Shown here: positions 1 through 9,271 of the stretch, piece after piece
Layout: each line of letters begins with the position of its first letter
Position numbering within the stretch: the first letter of the stretch is position 1
NCBI GenBank assembly: GCA_002238525.1
Contig: MPMN01000012.1
Span: forward strand, 1-53,619
Origin: Flavobacteriaceae bacterium bin25
Lineage (GTDB): Bacteria; Bacteroidota; Bacteroidia; Flavobacteriales; Flavobacteriaceae
DNA length: 53,619 nucleotides
Direction of reading: 5' to 3'
The notes under the pieces: generated by a model
What the model was told of the DNA's origin: nothing
The model's input: the letters and a program-made list of their open reading frames with translations, nothing else
The model's database searches: none
Position numbers and translations under genes: made by a program

Positions 1-280
1 CTCTAGGTGCAAGCAACTTGGGGATGCCTAGTTTCTTGATCATATGCAGTACCACAGCTACATGACCGTGTGGTTTACTGCTGATCAGCGTGAAGGCATC
101 TTCAATGGACTTGACCACGATTCCTCCTCTGAAGAGTTCTTTGATTTGTAGAATGATCGGTAGAGGAAGCTTGGTGATATTAGCGATAGTGGTTTTGACG
201 GATTTACCGTTGACCCATTTGGACTCACGGATGAGCCATGTGGGCTTGGATTTACGATTTGGTATTCGAGATACGTACAT
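1..280 (-). CDS. IS1634-family (IS4 superfamily) transposase, N-terminal part
   Basis: Reading leftward from the ATG at 280-278, an uninterrupted frame runs off the window edge, giving about 93 residues. It begins MYVSRIPNRKSKPTWLIRES, followed by a KTTIANITKLP segment. That matches the usual opening of IS1634-type DDE transposases (IPNRxSxPxxLLRES...ANLSxLP). The catalytic domain lies outside the window, so activity cannot be judged. The same N-terminal signature recurs in the decayed copies near 9.4-9.6 kb and 48.2-49.3 kb, so this family has been active in the genome. The family assignment comes from motif recall, not a database search. Confidence 0.7.
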   Translation of the reverse strand, partial: MYVSRIPNRKSKPTWLIRESKWVNGKSVKTTIANITKLPLPIILQIKELFRGGIVVKSIEDAFTLISSKPHGHVAVVLHMIKKLGIPKLLAPR

Positions 281-423
281 GGACAGGTAATAAAATTTTA
301 ATGGTTTTACATATAGGTATCAAATATACGAAATAATTGGATAAAATAGGCTTTATTGGATGATTTTCTAAGAAATTTTCAGTCATTTATACATGGGCAA
401 TAAATTTCTGGTGATATTCCTTA

Positions 424-847
424 CGCAAGTTTGTCAAAATGGACATTCTAGTATTGATAATCAACCACTTATAAATCTATCCACTACAACAAAGCCCTCT
501 TAGATGAACTGTTTTGATCGGTTCACCAGGAAAAATTATTTGGTCAAGATGTCCTGTCTATAAAAGGAGAAGGCAGCCTTATTTTGTTTTGATTTTGGGG
601 ATATTGATTTTTGTTTGTATAGGCATAAAGTAAAATCTTGCGGAGGCTAATATAATAAAAACCCTAAACCTACAAAATATCTATCCACTACAATGGAGAT
701 TTCAAAACAAAATTATATATAGGGTATTTAAATCTCTTTATGAGTATAAATATGACAACAGAAAGGATTGATAGTTGTAAATTATTCAATAAAATGACTA
801 AAAAATTTTTTTAGGAAAGAAAAAAATGTCCTTTTGACAAACTTGCG
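424..847. mobile_element. 424-bp MITE-like element with terminal inverted repeats and CTTA target duplication
   Basis: The ends are inverted copies. The left end (424-445) reads CGCAAGTTTGTCAAAA then TGGACA. The right end (827-847), on the opposite strand, reads CGCAAGTTTGTCAAAA then GGACA. CTTA lies immediately outside both ends (420-423 and 848-851), as expected for a 4-bp target-site duplication. No transposase-sized reading frame is inside, so it is probably a non-autonomous derivative of an unidentified IS. The right 164 bp are repeated at 6384-6545, including the terminal sequence. Confidence 0.6.
684..847 (+). repeat. Direct repeat copy A flanking the restriction-modification island
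   Basis: About 164 bp starting TCCACTACAATGGAGATTTC and ending GACAAACTTGCG. It recurs in the same orientation at 6384-6545 with a modest number of differences. It is the right end of the 424-bp inverted-repeat element. Confidence 0.75.
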
Positions 848-996
848 CTTAGAATATACATATAAAACACATGTATACTTCTAAAAATCAGTAAAAAAGA
901 CCTGAAATTCCTAGAAAACCCTCAAAAATCAATGAAAAAACCTGAAATTTGTTCAAATTTCTTCATGAAATCAATCAAAAAAAGCCATATTAGTGA

Positions 997-1016
997 AAAA
1001 TAGGGGGGAGTTCAGA
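997..1016 (+). repeat. Left arm of a long-range inverted repeat around the R-M island
   Basis: AAAATAGGGGGGAGTTCAGA here reappears in inverted orientation at 6744-6764 with one extra A after the G6 run. The two arms enclose the whole R-M gene cluster. They may be ends of an insertion element or island boundaries. No target duplication was recognised. Confidence 0.45.
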
Positions 1017-1068
1017 TATGTATATATTACAAACTTGAATAGCTTTAGGCAGTGAGGTTTTTTCATAT

Positions 1069-3963
1069 TTATCTATTTTTCATATCTACTCTGTTGCGAA
1101 TAGTTTCCATTAAAAGCGAATATAATTGCGGAAGAATATCAGTTTTGAAGTCAAATGATTTTAAAACTTCTTCATCAAAAGCAATTCTGTCTTTTTGCTT
1201 GTATTCGTTTTCGTAATCCTTTATTTGACGTTTGCTCAGCGGTTCAAATTTTGAAAGGATATTTTTCTTTTGACTATCGGAAAGCAAATTTGGGTTAAAT
1301 ATTTTCATTTGGTTTTTAAAAAAGTCTGCATTTAAATCCAATGCTCCTAAATTTCTTGAAACTCCGTTCAGTTCAACAATCAACAGTGAAACAATTGAGT
1401 TGAGCAAAGCCGATACAATTTCCACATCTTTTTTATCTACCCTAATAGCAACCAATCTTTGGTTAAGATAAAAAAGGAATTTAGTGAAAGAGAAAAATAA
1501 TTGATGACTTGGATTTATGGAAATGAAAATATTTGCAGATTTCTCGGGTGCAAGTGAATACCAAAACGGTTTTCTCTTTTTTAAAACTTCAGGTAATGTA
1601 ATACCTATTTTGTTTGTTGCCGTTTCAAATTTTTTAATATGCTTGTAAGCATTTGAATATTTTGCCTTTAAGGTCTTCTCATCTTCATGGCAAACAAAAA
1701 GATTGTATTCCGATTTATTGCTGTAAGCAATTGTTTTGAGTTGTCGGCTCGTTTTTAAAATCGGCAACAGAAATTCCTTTTCGATTTTAAGTGTTTGGTT
1801 TTCTTCGTTGGAAATGATGTGCATAGTATCCCAACCTGTTCTTGTTCCTCTACCTGTGTTATAAATACTTGGAAATGGATTTATCAGTTTCTTTTCAAAA
1901 AAACTTAGCGGATTTTGATTGACAAAATAAGTTGACCAATTTTCTTGCGAAGCAAGAGAATTGACTAGATGTAATTGTTCAACAATGCTAACCGTAATTG
2001 TTTTGTCAGTTTTGTGAAACACATTTTTGAATTGATTGTCTTCTTTCCAACTCTTGCTTTGCGGATTATTGCAATTGTCAACCTCTATATAAAAATCTTC
2101 AAATTGTTGCAGAGACTTGTCTTTAAACAAACCTTCCAACTTTTCATTTATAGTAATGAATTTGGTTGATTCTTCGCTTGTTCCTTTTTCAAGTGTTATA
2201 AAAATGGTGCTGACTTTTGAATCTTTAAACCAATGTTCTGCATTGCTCTTTACAATGTATTTAACATGGAAGTTGTCCAACAAAAATTTTTTGAATTGCA
2301 AACCATAATTCTTTCCTAACCAAGCGTTGGAAGTAATTGCAGACATAACACTATTGTCTTTTAAGAACTTCAATGAGTTATAGAAACAGTAAATGTAATA
2401 ATCGCTTTTCCCGTTGATTTCAAATTTGTTGCCTTTAAAAAATGCATTTTGAGTTTTCCCAAATTCTCTTTCAAATTGTGTCTTTAAAATTTCGTTAGGA
2501 ATATCTTCTTGTTGAATAAAAGGGAAATTTGAAACAATAGCATCAAATTTTGGTATCGGAGTTTGGTTTATTTTGTCAATATTCTTGTTGTCGGGAATAG
2601 CGATTGTTTGTTTAGGAACAAGTGTAAAAAAATCCCTTCTTATTACTCTCGGGAAATTTGTCGTATCGTCAACTCTTTGTTTGTAAAGGTTGATAACCGA
2701 AAGCGTTGCAGGAAAATGGGAAACATCATTACCCCAAATCTGATTTAAAACTTGTTGATGATTTTTGTTTCCAAAAAATTGCAATGTATGATAGAACGAA
2801 TTTAAAAATGTTCCTATACCTGATGTTGGGTCAATGACAAAATCATTTCGGCTTCTGATTGCAGAAAATGTAACAAGGTTTGCTAACGTCTCGGAAGTGA
2901 AGTATTGTCCGAATTTCTGTTTTTCTTCCTGCGGCACTAAGTTTTCCAAAATATGCCCAATTACCTCATTAGGCAATACTTTGAAATCAAACTCATTAAA
3001 AACAGAAACAATTTTAAAAAGCAACTCGTCAATCATTTTGTTGAATGGGATTTTGTCCGTAAAATCACTTTCAAAAACGGCTTGATAATCTATTTTCTTT
3101 GCTTGGTTAAAGAAGTTGTTCAGTTGCTTTTGAACTTTCTTGCTGTCTGTCAACTCCAATTTAGATACTTTACCTGACAAGTTTTCTGAAAGCGTGAGAT
3201 AGAAAAGTATCTTACCAATGATTTTATAGTACGTGAACTTTGCTAAAACTTCTTCGGGTTTTATCTTTTCAACTCGTCTTGATGAAGTTGACAGAATTTT
3301 AAGTGTAGGACTTTCTACAATTTTCCATTGATTAAATTCCTTTCTGAATGTACTATCATCTCCTTTTAGTTCGTTGATTTCATTTTGAAATTGTGGAACG
3401 AAATGTTGAGAAGTTTGCAGAACAGCATCAACAATGTTGGAGGAAATATTTATTGCCTTTTTCAGTTCTCCGTCTTGGTAAAGTTGTCCTAAATCGTGTA
3501 GTATTTCATTTAATCGCTTTTGAAGTTTGGCTTCGTGTTTTTTGTAGTTGTTCCTGTCGGCTAAATCATTTCTATTTTTAATGTCATTTTCTTTCGGGTA
3601 AATTTTTAGTTTTTTCAATCCGGAAATAGAATAATCATCATCTTTAATCTTCCAAATAATAGCTTCTGTACCGTTCCAAGTAACAAAAGAATCAGATTTT
3701 AATCGTTCGGCTTTTTCCAATGCATTTTCCAACATTTCGCTATTGTCTGCTTCGGTATCTGGGAATTTTAGTTCCCAACCATTGAAAACAATACCTGAAA
3801 CCTTGTCTATAAACAAAAGAACATCAGGAAATTTTGTTCTTCCTGATGCGACTTTTAACCCTTCGTCATTGGTTGCGTCTTGAAATAGAGTAGTACCATC
3901 TTTTACGGCTTGTTTAATCCAACTTATGATTTGGCCTGCCCAAGATCTTTCATTAAATTTCAT
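1069..3963 (-). CDS. Restriction-modification fusion: PD-(D/E)xK nuclease plus N6-adenine DNA methyltransferase (type IIG-like)
   Basis: A 964-residue protein. The N-terminus holds a nuclease signature: FPD with Asp47, then WELK with Glu64 and Lys66, fitting a PD-(D/E)xK active site. The central part has a gamma-type DNA methyltransferase: a GQYFTS segment before motif I (DPTSGIGTF, Asp378) and a motif IV reading SNFPF (about 478-482) where NPPF/NPPY is usual. The C-terminal third probably carries target recognition. Cutting and methylation in one chain is typical of type IIG enzymes. The start overlaps the end of the upstream methyltransferase gene by 11 bp, implying co-transcription and translational coupling. 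The Phe in motif IV may be tolerated or may reduce catalysis. Recognition sequence cannot be inferred. Confidence 0.75.
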   Translation of the reverse strand: MKFNERSWAGQIISWIKQAVKDGTTLFQDATNDEGLKVASGRTKFPDVLLFIDKVSGIVFNGWELKFPDTEADNSEMLENALEKAERLKSDSFVTWNGTEAIIWKIKDDDYSISGLKKLKIYPKENDIKNRNDLADRNNYKKHEAKLQKRLNEILHDLGQLYQDGELKKAINISSNIVDAVLQTSQHFVPQFQNEINELKGDDSTFRKEFNQWKIVESPTLKILSTSSRRVEKIKPEEVLAKFTYYKIIGKILFYLTLSENLSGKVSKLELTDSKKVQKQLNNFFNQAKKIDYQAVFESDFTDKIPFNKMIDELLFKIVSVFNEFDFKVLPNEVIGHILENLVPQEEKQKFGQYFTSETLANLVTFSAIRSRNDFVIDPTSGIGTFLNSFYHTLQFFGNKNHQQVLNQIWGNDVSHFPATLSVINLYKQRVDDTTNFPRVIRRDFFTLVPKQTIAIPDNKNIDKINQTPIPKFDAIVSNFPFIQQEDIPNEILKTQFEREFGKTQNAFFKGNKFEINGKSDYYIYCFYNSLKFLKDNSVMSAITSNAWLGKNYGLQFKKFLLDNFHVKYIVKSNAEHWFKDSKVSTIFITLEKGTSEESTKFITINEKLEGLFKDKSLQQFEDFYIEVDNCNNPQSKSWKEDNQFKNVFHKTDKTITVSIVEQLHLVNSLASQENWSTYFVNQNPLSFFEKKLINPFPSIYNTGRGTRTGWDTMHIISNEENQTLKIEKEFLLPILKTSRQLKTIAYSNKSEYNLFVCHEDEKTLKAKYSNAYKHIKKFETATNKIGITLPEVLKKRKPFWYSLAPEKSANIFISINPSHQLFFSFTKFLFYLNQRLVAIRVDKKDVEIVSALLNSIVSLLIVELNGVSRNLGALDLNADFFKNQMKIFNPNLLSDSQKKNILSKFEPLSKRQIKDYENEYKQKDRIAFDEEVLKSFDFKTDILPQLYSLLMETIRNRVDMKNR

Positions 3964-4840
3964 AGTTTAATGTGTGGTATTTGGCAATGGGTTCTTTAAA
4001 AAGTTGAAGGGTAGCTTCTTTGATTTTATTTGTTTTAAGTGTTTCCTCTATCCTGTCTATACAGACTTTTATATAATCAACAGGCTTTACTTTGTGAAGC
4101 AATACATCTTCGTTTTTTTCAATTCCAATAAAATTCCTATTTTCCAATAGAGCAGAAAGTAGAAAACTGCCACTACCACAAGCATTGTCTAAAACAACAT
4201 CACCCGGATTGGTGAATGTCCTAATGAGATAACGACCTAATGCAACCGGCTTTTGAGTCGGATGAACAACTTTCCCTTCTGATTCGGCAGTTTTTACATA
4301 AAGATAGTCATCAATCGGTTGTTCTTCATAAAATACCACATCATATGGGTAGCGTTTTCCATTGCTTTTAACATGCCGTGGTTTGAAATCACCATAACTT
4401 CCTGTGAATTGGTCTTTTCTCATTCCTTTATCATACGCTTCTCCGTCAGTCATTTGCGGATTATATGTAGGTTGTTTCCTATAAAAAACACAGATGTCTT
4501 CGTGTTTGCGAAGTGGTTGTTTTTTTGCGTTGAGGAAGTTGGTGGATTTTGATTTTATCCAAGTGATTTTATACTTGAATGATTTTTCATTGCTTAAAAT
4601 TAACTTAGCTGTAAAAAGTCCTTGTGAAGTCAATACAATTGCACCATTGTCTTTTACAATTCGCTCATATTCTACCCAAAGTTTATCCAAGTTGATGACC
4701 GAATCCCATTTGTTTTGGGTTGTTCCGTAAGGCAAATCACAAAGAACCATATCTACAGACTTGTTAGGAATAGATGGCATCACGTTTAGGCAATCTGCTT
4801 GAATTACCTTATTTAAAAAGTCATTTGCTAGTTTCATCAT
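3953..4840 (-). CDS. Site-specific DNA methyltransferase, beta class (N6-adenine or N4-cytosine)
   Basis: A 295-residue enzyme. Motif IV DLPYG (residues 35-39) precedes motif I, LDNACGSGSF (Asp218), the permuted order that defines beta-class DNA amino-methyltransferases. HPTQKP, common just before the SAM-binding motif in this class, is present. Length is normal and the frame is intact. It sits 34 bp downstream of a frameshifted XRE regulator and overlaps the nuclease-methyltransferase gene by 11 bp, so it is the middle gene of a regulator-M-RM operon. A second methyltransferase alongside a type IIG-like enzyme suggests protection of the opposite strand of an asymmetric site; that role is inferred. 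Confidence 0.85.
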   Translation of the reverse strand: MMKLANDFLNKVIQADCLNVMPSIPNKSVDMVLCDLPYGTTQNKWDSVINLDKLWVEYERIVKDNGAIVLTSQGLFTAKLILSNEKSFKYKITWIKSKSTNFLNAKKQPLRKHEDICVFYRKQPTYNPQMTDGEAYDKGMRKDQFTGSYGDFKPRHVKSNGKRYPYDVVFYEEQPIDDYLYVKTAESEGKVVHPTQKPVALGRYLIRTFTNPGDVVLDNACGSGSFLLSALLENRNFIGIEKNEDVLLHKVKPVDYIKVCIDRIEETLKTNKIKEATLQLFKEPIAKYHTLNYEI

Positions 4841-4874
4841 TGCTCAAAATAAGCTTATTTCATGCTCCTATTCT

Positions 4875-5091
4875 TTATATATTCACTAATATCTTAACAT
4901 CTCCTTCAAACCCTTTTTCTACAATATCTTTCAAAGTTTGGATGTTCATTTTGTGAGGGTACTCTGCTTCTACTCTTGCAATGTAGCTTCGTTTTTTGCC
5001 TACTCCGTCTGCTAACTCATAACTGTGATAATCCCTTTTTCTTTCTTGCTTCTCTTAACATTACAAATATGTTTTCGTTTGATATTTTCAT
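4875..5091 (-). pseudogene. Frameshifted XRE/C-protein type regulator of the R-M operon
   Basis: The frame from ATG 5091 encodes MKISNENIFVMLREARKKKG then LSQ, the start of a Cro/C1 helix-turn-helix, and hits TGA. Skipping one base restores YELADGVGKKRSYIARVEAE and then MNIQTLKDIV, ending in a stop at 4875. Together these make a normal ~71-residue C-protein-like HTH. One extra T explains the break. Controller proteins of this size directly upstream of the methyltransferase gene time restriction expression in type II systems. Its loss would leave the operon without that control. No slippery sequence typical of programmed frameshifting was recognised. Confidence 0.65.
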
Positions 5092-5280
5092 CAGTTTAGA
5101 ATTCAATTTAAGTGAAATATTGTGTGTCAATGCACCTGCAAAGTAAATCAAAAATTACTCATTGTACAGATCTTACGTGTATCTGCCATAATTGACACCG
5201 ACCGTTTTTTTCTTTCCGTATAGCGTTTTACTTTCATGTGGCAAGTAATCACAGCTACACAACAAAAGTTTTTAAATGAT

Positions 5281-5329
5281 GCAGATTCAGGTCACTAATG
5301 CAACTTTAGAAGTAGAGCAAATGCAACTT
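5281..5329 (-). repeat. Short repeat shared with an XRE-like remnant at 32.8 kb
   Basis: 49 bp are about 80% identical to 32828-32876. Read on the minus strand, both encode a SKVALVT- or PPKVALVT-like segment resembling the recognition/C-terminal part of an XRE domain. This copy carries stops, so it is a fragment only. The rest of 5092-5398 shows no recognisable gene. Confidence 0.4.
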
Positions 5330-5398
5330 GTATTTTATCAGAAAAAAGGGGAATTCCCCCATCTTTCAGAGAGCATATAAAAAACAAAGTTGAGGTCA

Positions 5399-6028
5399 TC
5401 ATTTAAGCACAGATATTATATTGTCTTTTTTTGTATTTGTTTGAATTGTCCCTGGTAGATAAAAGGAATTTTTGGGTAATTGCTCGCTATGTATTAAGCA
5501 CCCGTTTTGCACTCTTTTCATATTACTCCCTTTTCCATTGGAATAAAAAGACATTGGTAAAATAAAAGCTACTAAATCAGCGAATAAAAAAGAGCGATTA
5601 ATAAAAGCCAAAGCCATAGCCCCTCAATGACCGAAAGGAGGATTTCCGATGACCATGTATTTTTGATTTACATTCTCTGGGTACCATTGTAGATAATCTG
5701 CACAAATAATTCTATATTTTACATTTACACTAGGAGGGGAAATATCGATAGCAATTTTTTTATTAGAACTAGGCATTTGATCATAAAAACATCCTTCACC
5801 GGCACTGGGTTCGATCAGAATGTATTCCTTTGAATTTATTTTTTCTCTTTTACATACCCTCAACCATTGATCAATACAGTATTTTGCTACTTCTCTTTTG
5901 GTGTAATAGGTATCTGCTGGATTATTTTTTCCAATAGCGTAGTGGGGCAATTCGGTTATTTTTATATCATTTCGGAGTCCGTTCCAAGCGCTAAAAGATT
6001 TATTTGTTCCTTTTATCATTGAAACCAA
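5399..6028 (-). pseudogene. DNA methyltransferase-like gene interrupted by an in-frame TGA
   Basis: From ATG 6028 the frame encodes 134 residues ending at a TGA (5626-5624). Motif I (IEPSAGEGCF) and motif IV (GNPPFGH) are present. The same frame continues after TGA with GAMALAFINRSFLFADLVAF and ILPMSF, exactly what follows NPPFG in this class of methyltransferase. So a single nonsense mutation splits an otherwise collinear gene. The tail ends at ISVLK earlier than relatives would, suggesting further 3' damage. It lies upstream of the R-M operon on the same strand and may belong to the same island. Function before decay was probably modification of DNA adenine. Confidence 0.7.
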
Positions 6029-6383
6029 ATTAAGAATATATCATGAAATTATTTTGATGTAAATATAGATTGTTTTCTGATTTGATGTCAATGGCTGTTC
6101 ATGAATGCGTTGTGTTTTTTTTAAATGAAGATTCTGTATTTTCAATGTTTTTAGATGTTGTTTTCTTTTGCGAATCCCATTATTTGAGTATATTGTTCTA
6201 AAATTTATGTAAAATAGGTAAAGGTTGTTTTAGTTGATTTGGTTTGTGTGATAAGAGAACGATGTGATTTCCGTTCAATTTACCCTTGCTCCTTGTGAGC
6301 AGTATATGTTGTTTTCGTCAAAGTGGGTGTTATTTGTATTTTCAACCTCACCGGGGCAATAGAGTTCATCAGCGGTTTGTCCA

Positions 6384-6545
6384 TCCACTACAATGGAGAT
6401 TTCAAAGCAAAATTATATATATGGCATTTAAATCTCTTTATGAGTGTAAATATGACAACAGAAAGGATTGATAGTTATAAATTATTTAATAAAATGAGAA
6501 AAAAATTTTTAGGAAAGAAAAAAATGTGCTTTTGACAAACTTGCG
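6384..6545 (+). repeat. Direct repeat copy B; lone right end of the 424-bp element family
   Basis: Matches 684-847 in the same orientation and ends in the same GACAAACTTGCG terminus. Similarity stops abruptly at TCCACTACAATGG on the left, and no left inverted repeat was seen nearby, so this is a truncated copy. Apart from this and the inverted-repeat arm at 6744-6764, the gap 6029-6866 contains no gene I can support. Confidence 0.7.
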
Positions 6546-6743
6546 TAAAGATAATCTTGCCAAAACAAAAGAACATCTGAAAATTATCAGAATTTGCTGT
6601 CTTTGCAGCTAAATCTGTTAACCCACTTTTACCTATTTACACAGATTTTGGCACACTGTCACAATGCCAAATATGTTTTGAGAAAAATCTGCGCTTAGGC
6701 AAAAAACTCCTGGGGCTAGGCAGAACCCTCATGCGAATTTATT

Positions 6744-6764
6744 TCTGAACTTCCCCCCTATTTT
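6744..6764 (-). repeat. Right arm of the long-range inverted repeat around the R-M island
   Basis: Inverted counterpart of 997-1016 (TCTGAACTTCCCCCCTATTT followed by T). A similar CCCCCCTATTTTG string also occurs at about 49795 in the leader of the large surface lipoprotein gene. Confidence 0.45.
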
Positions 6765-6935
6765 GAATTTCACATTCGAAAATTCGCTTCATTAATGAAT
6801 TGAGCCTAGCTAGCTAACTAAATATAATCGTCTCATTTTACCGCGCTGCACTACATTTACAATCTAATTCTATCGAAAATAATAAAAGTACGAGGTTGTC
6901 TTTCTGTTTTTCTACTATTTGCTTGGGGCAATCTA

Positions 6936-9251
6936 TTGTGGGGACAGACACTGGGAGTATTAAGTGGAAGAGTTCTTGAAGCTGTTAGTGATGATCCTAT
7001 TTTTGGTGCGACTGTCCTTCTAGAAGCTACTGACATAGCAGCCATAACTGATGAAAAAGGCTATTTTCAGTTAGTCAATATCCCTGTCAAATCTTATAAT
7101 GTTCAAGTTTCCTATTTGGGGTACCAGACTCAGTATTTATATAATGTAGTCATTAAGTCTATAGGGAATTCTCCACTTGTTATTGGTCTCGAACAACAGA
7201 TTGAGGTCTTGGATCAGGTAGTCGTTAACTCCAACCCATTTAGCCGTTCAGCCCAAACACCTTTGTCTAGCCAAACCTTCAGTGCTGTTGAAATTGAAAC
7301 CTACCCAGGTGGTAATAACGACATAACTAGTGTTGTACAAAGCATGCCCGGTGTATCCCCCTCGGTTGGTGGTTTTAGAAATGATTTAATTATTCGAGGC
7401 GGAGCACCAAATGAAACCGTTTACTATTTGGATGATATCGAAATCCCCAATCTTAACCACTTCAGCACTCAAGGGAGTGCTGGAGGTCCGGTAGGACTAG
7501 TGAATGTTTCATTTATTGACCAAGTAACCCTCTCAAGTTCCTCTTTTGGTGCTAGGTATGACAATCCCCTATCTGGTGTTTTGCAATTCCGACAACGAGA
7601 AGGAAATTATCAAGAGTTTGGCGGAAATATTCGGATCGGGGCAAGTGAAGCTGGAATCACAATTGAAGGACCTTTGATAAAAGAACGAAAAAACCAATTG
7701 GACAATACTACCTTTCTCTTTTCATTGAGACGGTCTTATCTCCAATTCGTCTTTGAACTAATTGGTCTGCCTATTCGTCCCGACTATTGGGATTATCAGT
7801 GGAAAATCAAACACCAAATTGACCAATACAATACGCTGGAGTTCATCGGTATAGGTTCTATTGACGACTTTAGGCTTGAACCTGACCAAGAATTTAATGC
7901 TGAAAATCAGACCATACTAGAACAATCACCGATTATTCAGCAACAATCAACAACAGTAGGGCTAACCTGGCGTAAGAAAGACAAGTCATCCAATGGGTAC
8001 AGCTTAACTACATTTTCTTCCAACAGACTCAAAAATGTCTATTCTCGATTCATAGACAATGTCAGTAGAAAAAATCCCACTTTTATAAATGATTCTCATG
8101 AATGGGAAACCAAGATACGCTTTAGAAGAGTCCAGCTATTTGGAGATTGGAAAACTGAGTTTGGCCTAGTTGGTCAAAATTCTGATTATCAAAACATTAC
8201 CACAATACCCTTTGAAAATATAGATTATAGTTCACAGATCACCTTTTTAAAATATGGATTTTATGGGAGTGTATCTACCAATCTGTTTAAAAAGAGAATG
8301 ACTTTATCCCTGGGAGTAAGAACCGATGCAGATAGTTTTTCTACTGGTTCTGAACTGATGAATAACATCTCTCCCAGATTGTCTGTTTCTTATGTTTTAT
8401 CACCGAGCCGCAAAACAAAATTTAATGCTTCATTAGGTCGTTACTATAAGATGCCTCTATACACAAGCCTTGGATTTCAAAATGACAAAGGAATGTATAT
8501 TAATAAAAATGCCCAATATACCCGATCGGAACACATTGTTGCTGGTTTTGAGTACAATCCCAATAGAGCCACTATAATTACAGCAGAAGGGTTCTTAAAA
8601 AATTATTCCCAGTACCCTATTTCGGTAAAGGATGATGTTTCGCTCGCTAATAAAGGAGGAGGTTTTGAGGTGATGGGTAACGAAGATATTACCACAGATG
8701 GAAAAGGACGTACCTATGGCTTAGAAGTATTATATCAAAGGAAACTCTTCAAGGGATTCTATGGAATTCTGGCCTATACTTTTTTCTTCAGTGAATTCAG
8801 TGGGTTGGATGGAATTTTAAAGCCCTCTATTTGGGACAATCGACATTTAATTTCATTCAATGGTGGGTTCAAACTAAATAGAAACTGGGAACTTAGTTGG
8901 AGATGGCGCTTTAGTGGAAGCACTCTTTACATCCCATATGATCCTGTAGCCAGTATCTCTTCATATCCTGAACTTATCATTGATTCTGAAAATGTTGGCA
9001 AAGAGAATTTAGGGTCTTTTAACATAGCAGATCTTCGAATTGACAAGAAATGGAATTTCCCCAAAACAGCTTTGGGAGTCTACATAGAAGTTCAAAACTT
9101 CTTGGCTCAATCCATACCATCCCCAGAACAATTGGGCTATAATCGTGACGATGAAGGAAATATTCTATCTCCTTTAAAACTCGTTAAGATAGAATCCTCC
9201 CAGGATGGGGGGATACCCATTCCTTCGATTGGATTAGTTCTTTACTTCTAA
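6936..9251 (+). CDS. TonB-dependent outer-membrane receptor with carboxypeptidase-regulatory-like N-terminal domain
   Basis: 771 residues from TTG 6936. Order: CarboxypepD_reg-like beta-sandwich (about residues 5-90: GRVLEAVSDDPIFGATVLLE, ITDEKGYFQL), plug domain (about 100-220: MPGVSPSVGGFRNDLIIRGG), then a long beta-barrel ending in an aromatic residue (VLYF), as usual for Omp85-assembled barrels. The frame stays open upstream to about 6867 and encodes a signal-peptide-like stretch (IIKVRGCLSVFLLFAWGNLL then WGQ) just before the annotated start. So the true start is probably near 6867-6879, on ATT/ATA, or the original ATG is lost. No SusD partner is adjacent, so the imported ligand is unknown. 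Confidence 0.85.
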   Translation: MWGQTLGVLSGRVLEAVSDDPIFGATVLLEATDIAAITDEKGYFQLVNIPVKSYNVQVSYLGYQTQYLYNVVIKSIGNSPLVIGLEQQIEVLDQVVVNSNPFSRSAQTPLSSQTFSAVEIETYPGGNNDITSVVQSMPGVSPSVGGFRNDLIIRGGAPNETVYYLDDIEIPNLNHFSTQGSAGGPVGLVNVSFIDQVTLSSSSFGARYDNPLSGVLQFRQREGNYQEFGGNIRIGASEAGITIEGPLIKERKNQLDNTTFLFSLRRSYLQFVFELIGLPIRPDYWDYQWKIKHQIDQYNTLEFIGIGSIDDFRLEPDQEFNAENQTILEQSPIIQQQSTTVGLTWRKKDKSSNGYSLTTFSSNRLKNVYSRFIDNVSRKNPTFINDSHEWETKIRFRRVQLFGDWKTEFGLVGQNSDYQNITTIPFENIDYSSQITFLKYGFYGSVSTNLFKKRMTLSLGVRTDADSFSTGSELMNNISPRLSVSYVLSPSRKTKFNASLGRYYKMPLYTSLGFQNDKGMYINKNAQYTRSEHIVAGFEYNPNRATIITAEGFLKNYSQYPISVKDDVSLANKGGGFEVMGNEDITTDGKGRTYGLEVLYQRKLFKGFYGILAYTFFFSEFSGLDGILKPSIWDNRHLISFNGGFKLNRNWELSWRWRFSGSTLYIPYDPVASISSYPELIIDSENVGKENLGSFNIADLRIDKKWNFPKTALGVYIEVQNFLAQSIPSPEQLGYNRDDEGNILSPLKLVKIESSQDGGIPIPSIGLVLYF

Positions 9252-9271
9252 ATATACACATCTTAACTAAA

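Noticed and set aside
5624-5626. In-frame TGA as possible recoding or genetic-code change
   Set aside because: Tryptophan is coded by TGG throughout, TAG and TAA also interrupt other genes, and no SECIS-like or slippage context was seen. Plain nonsense mutations are simpler.
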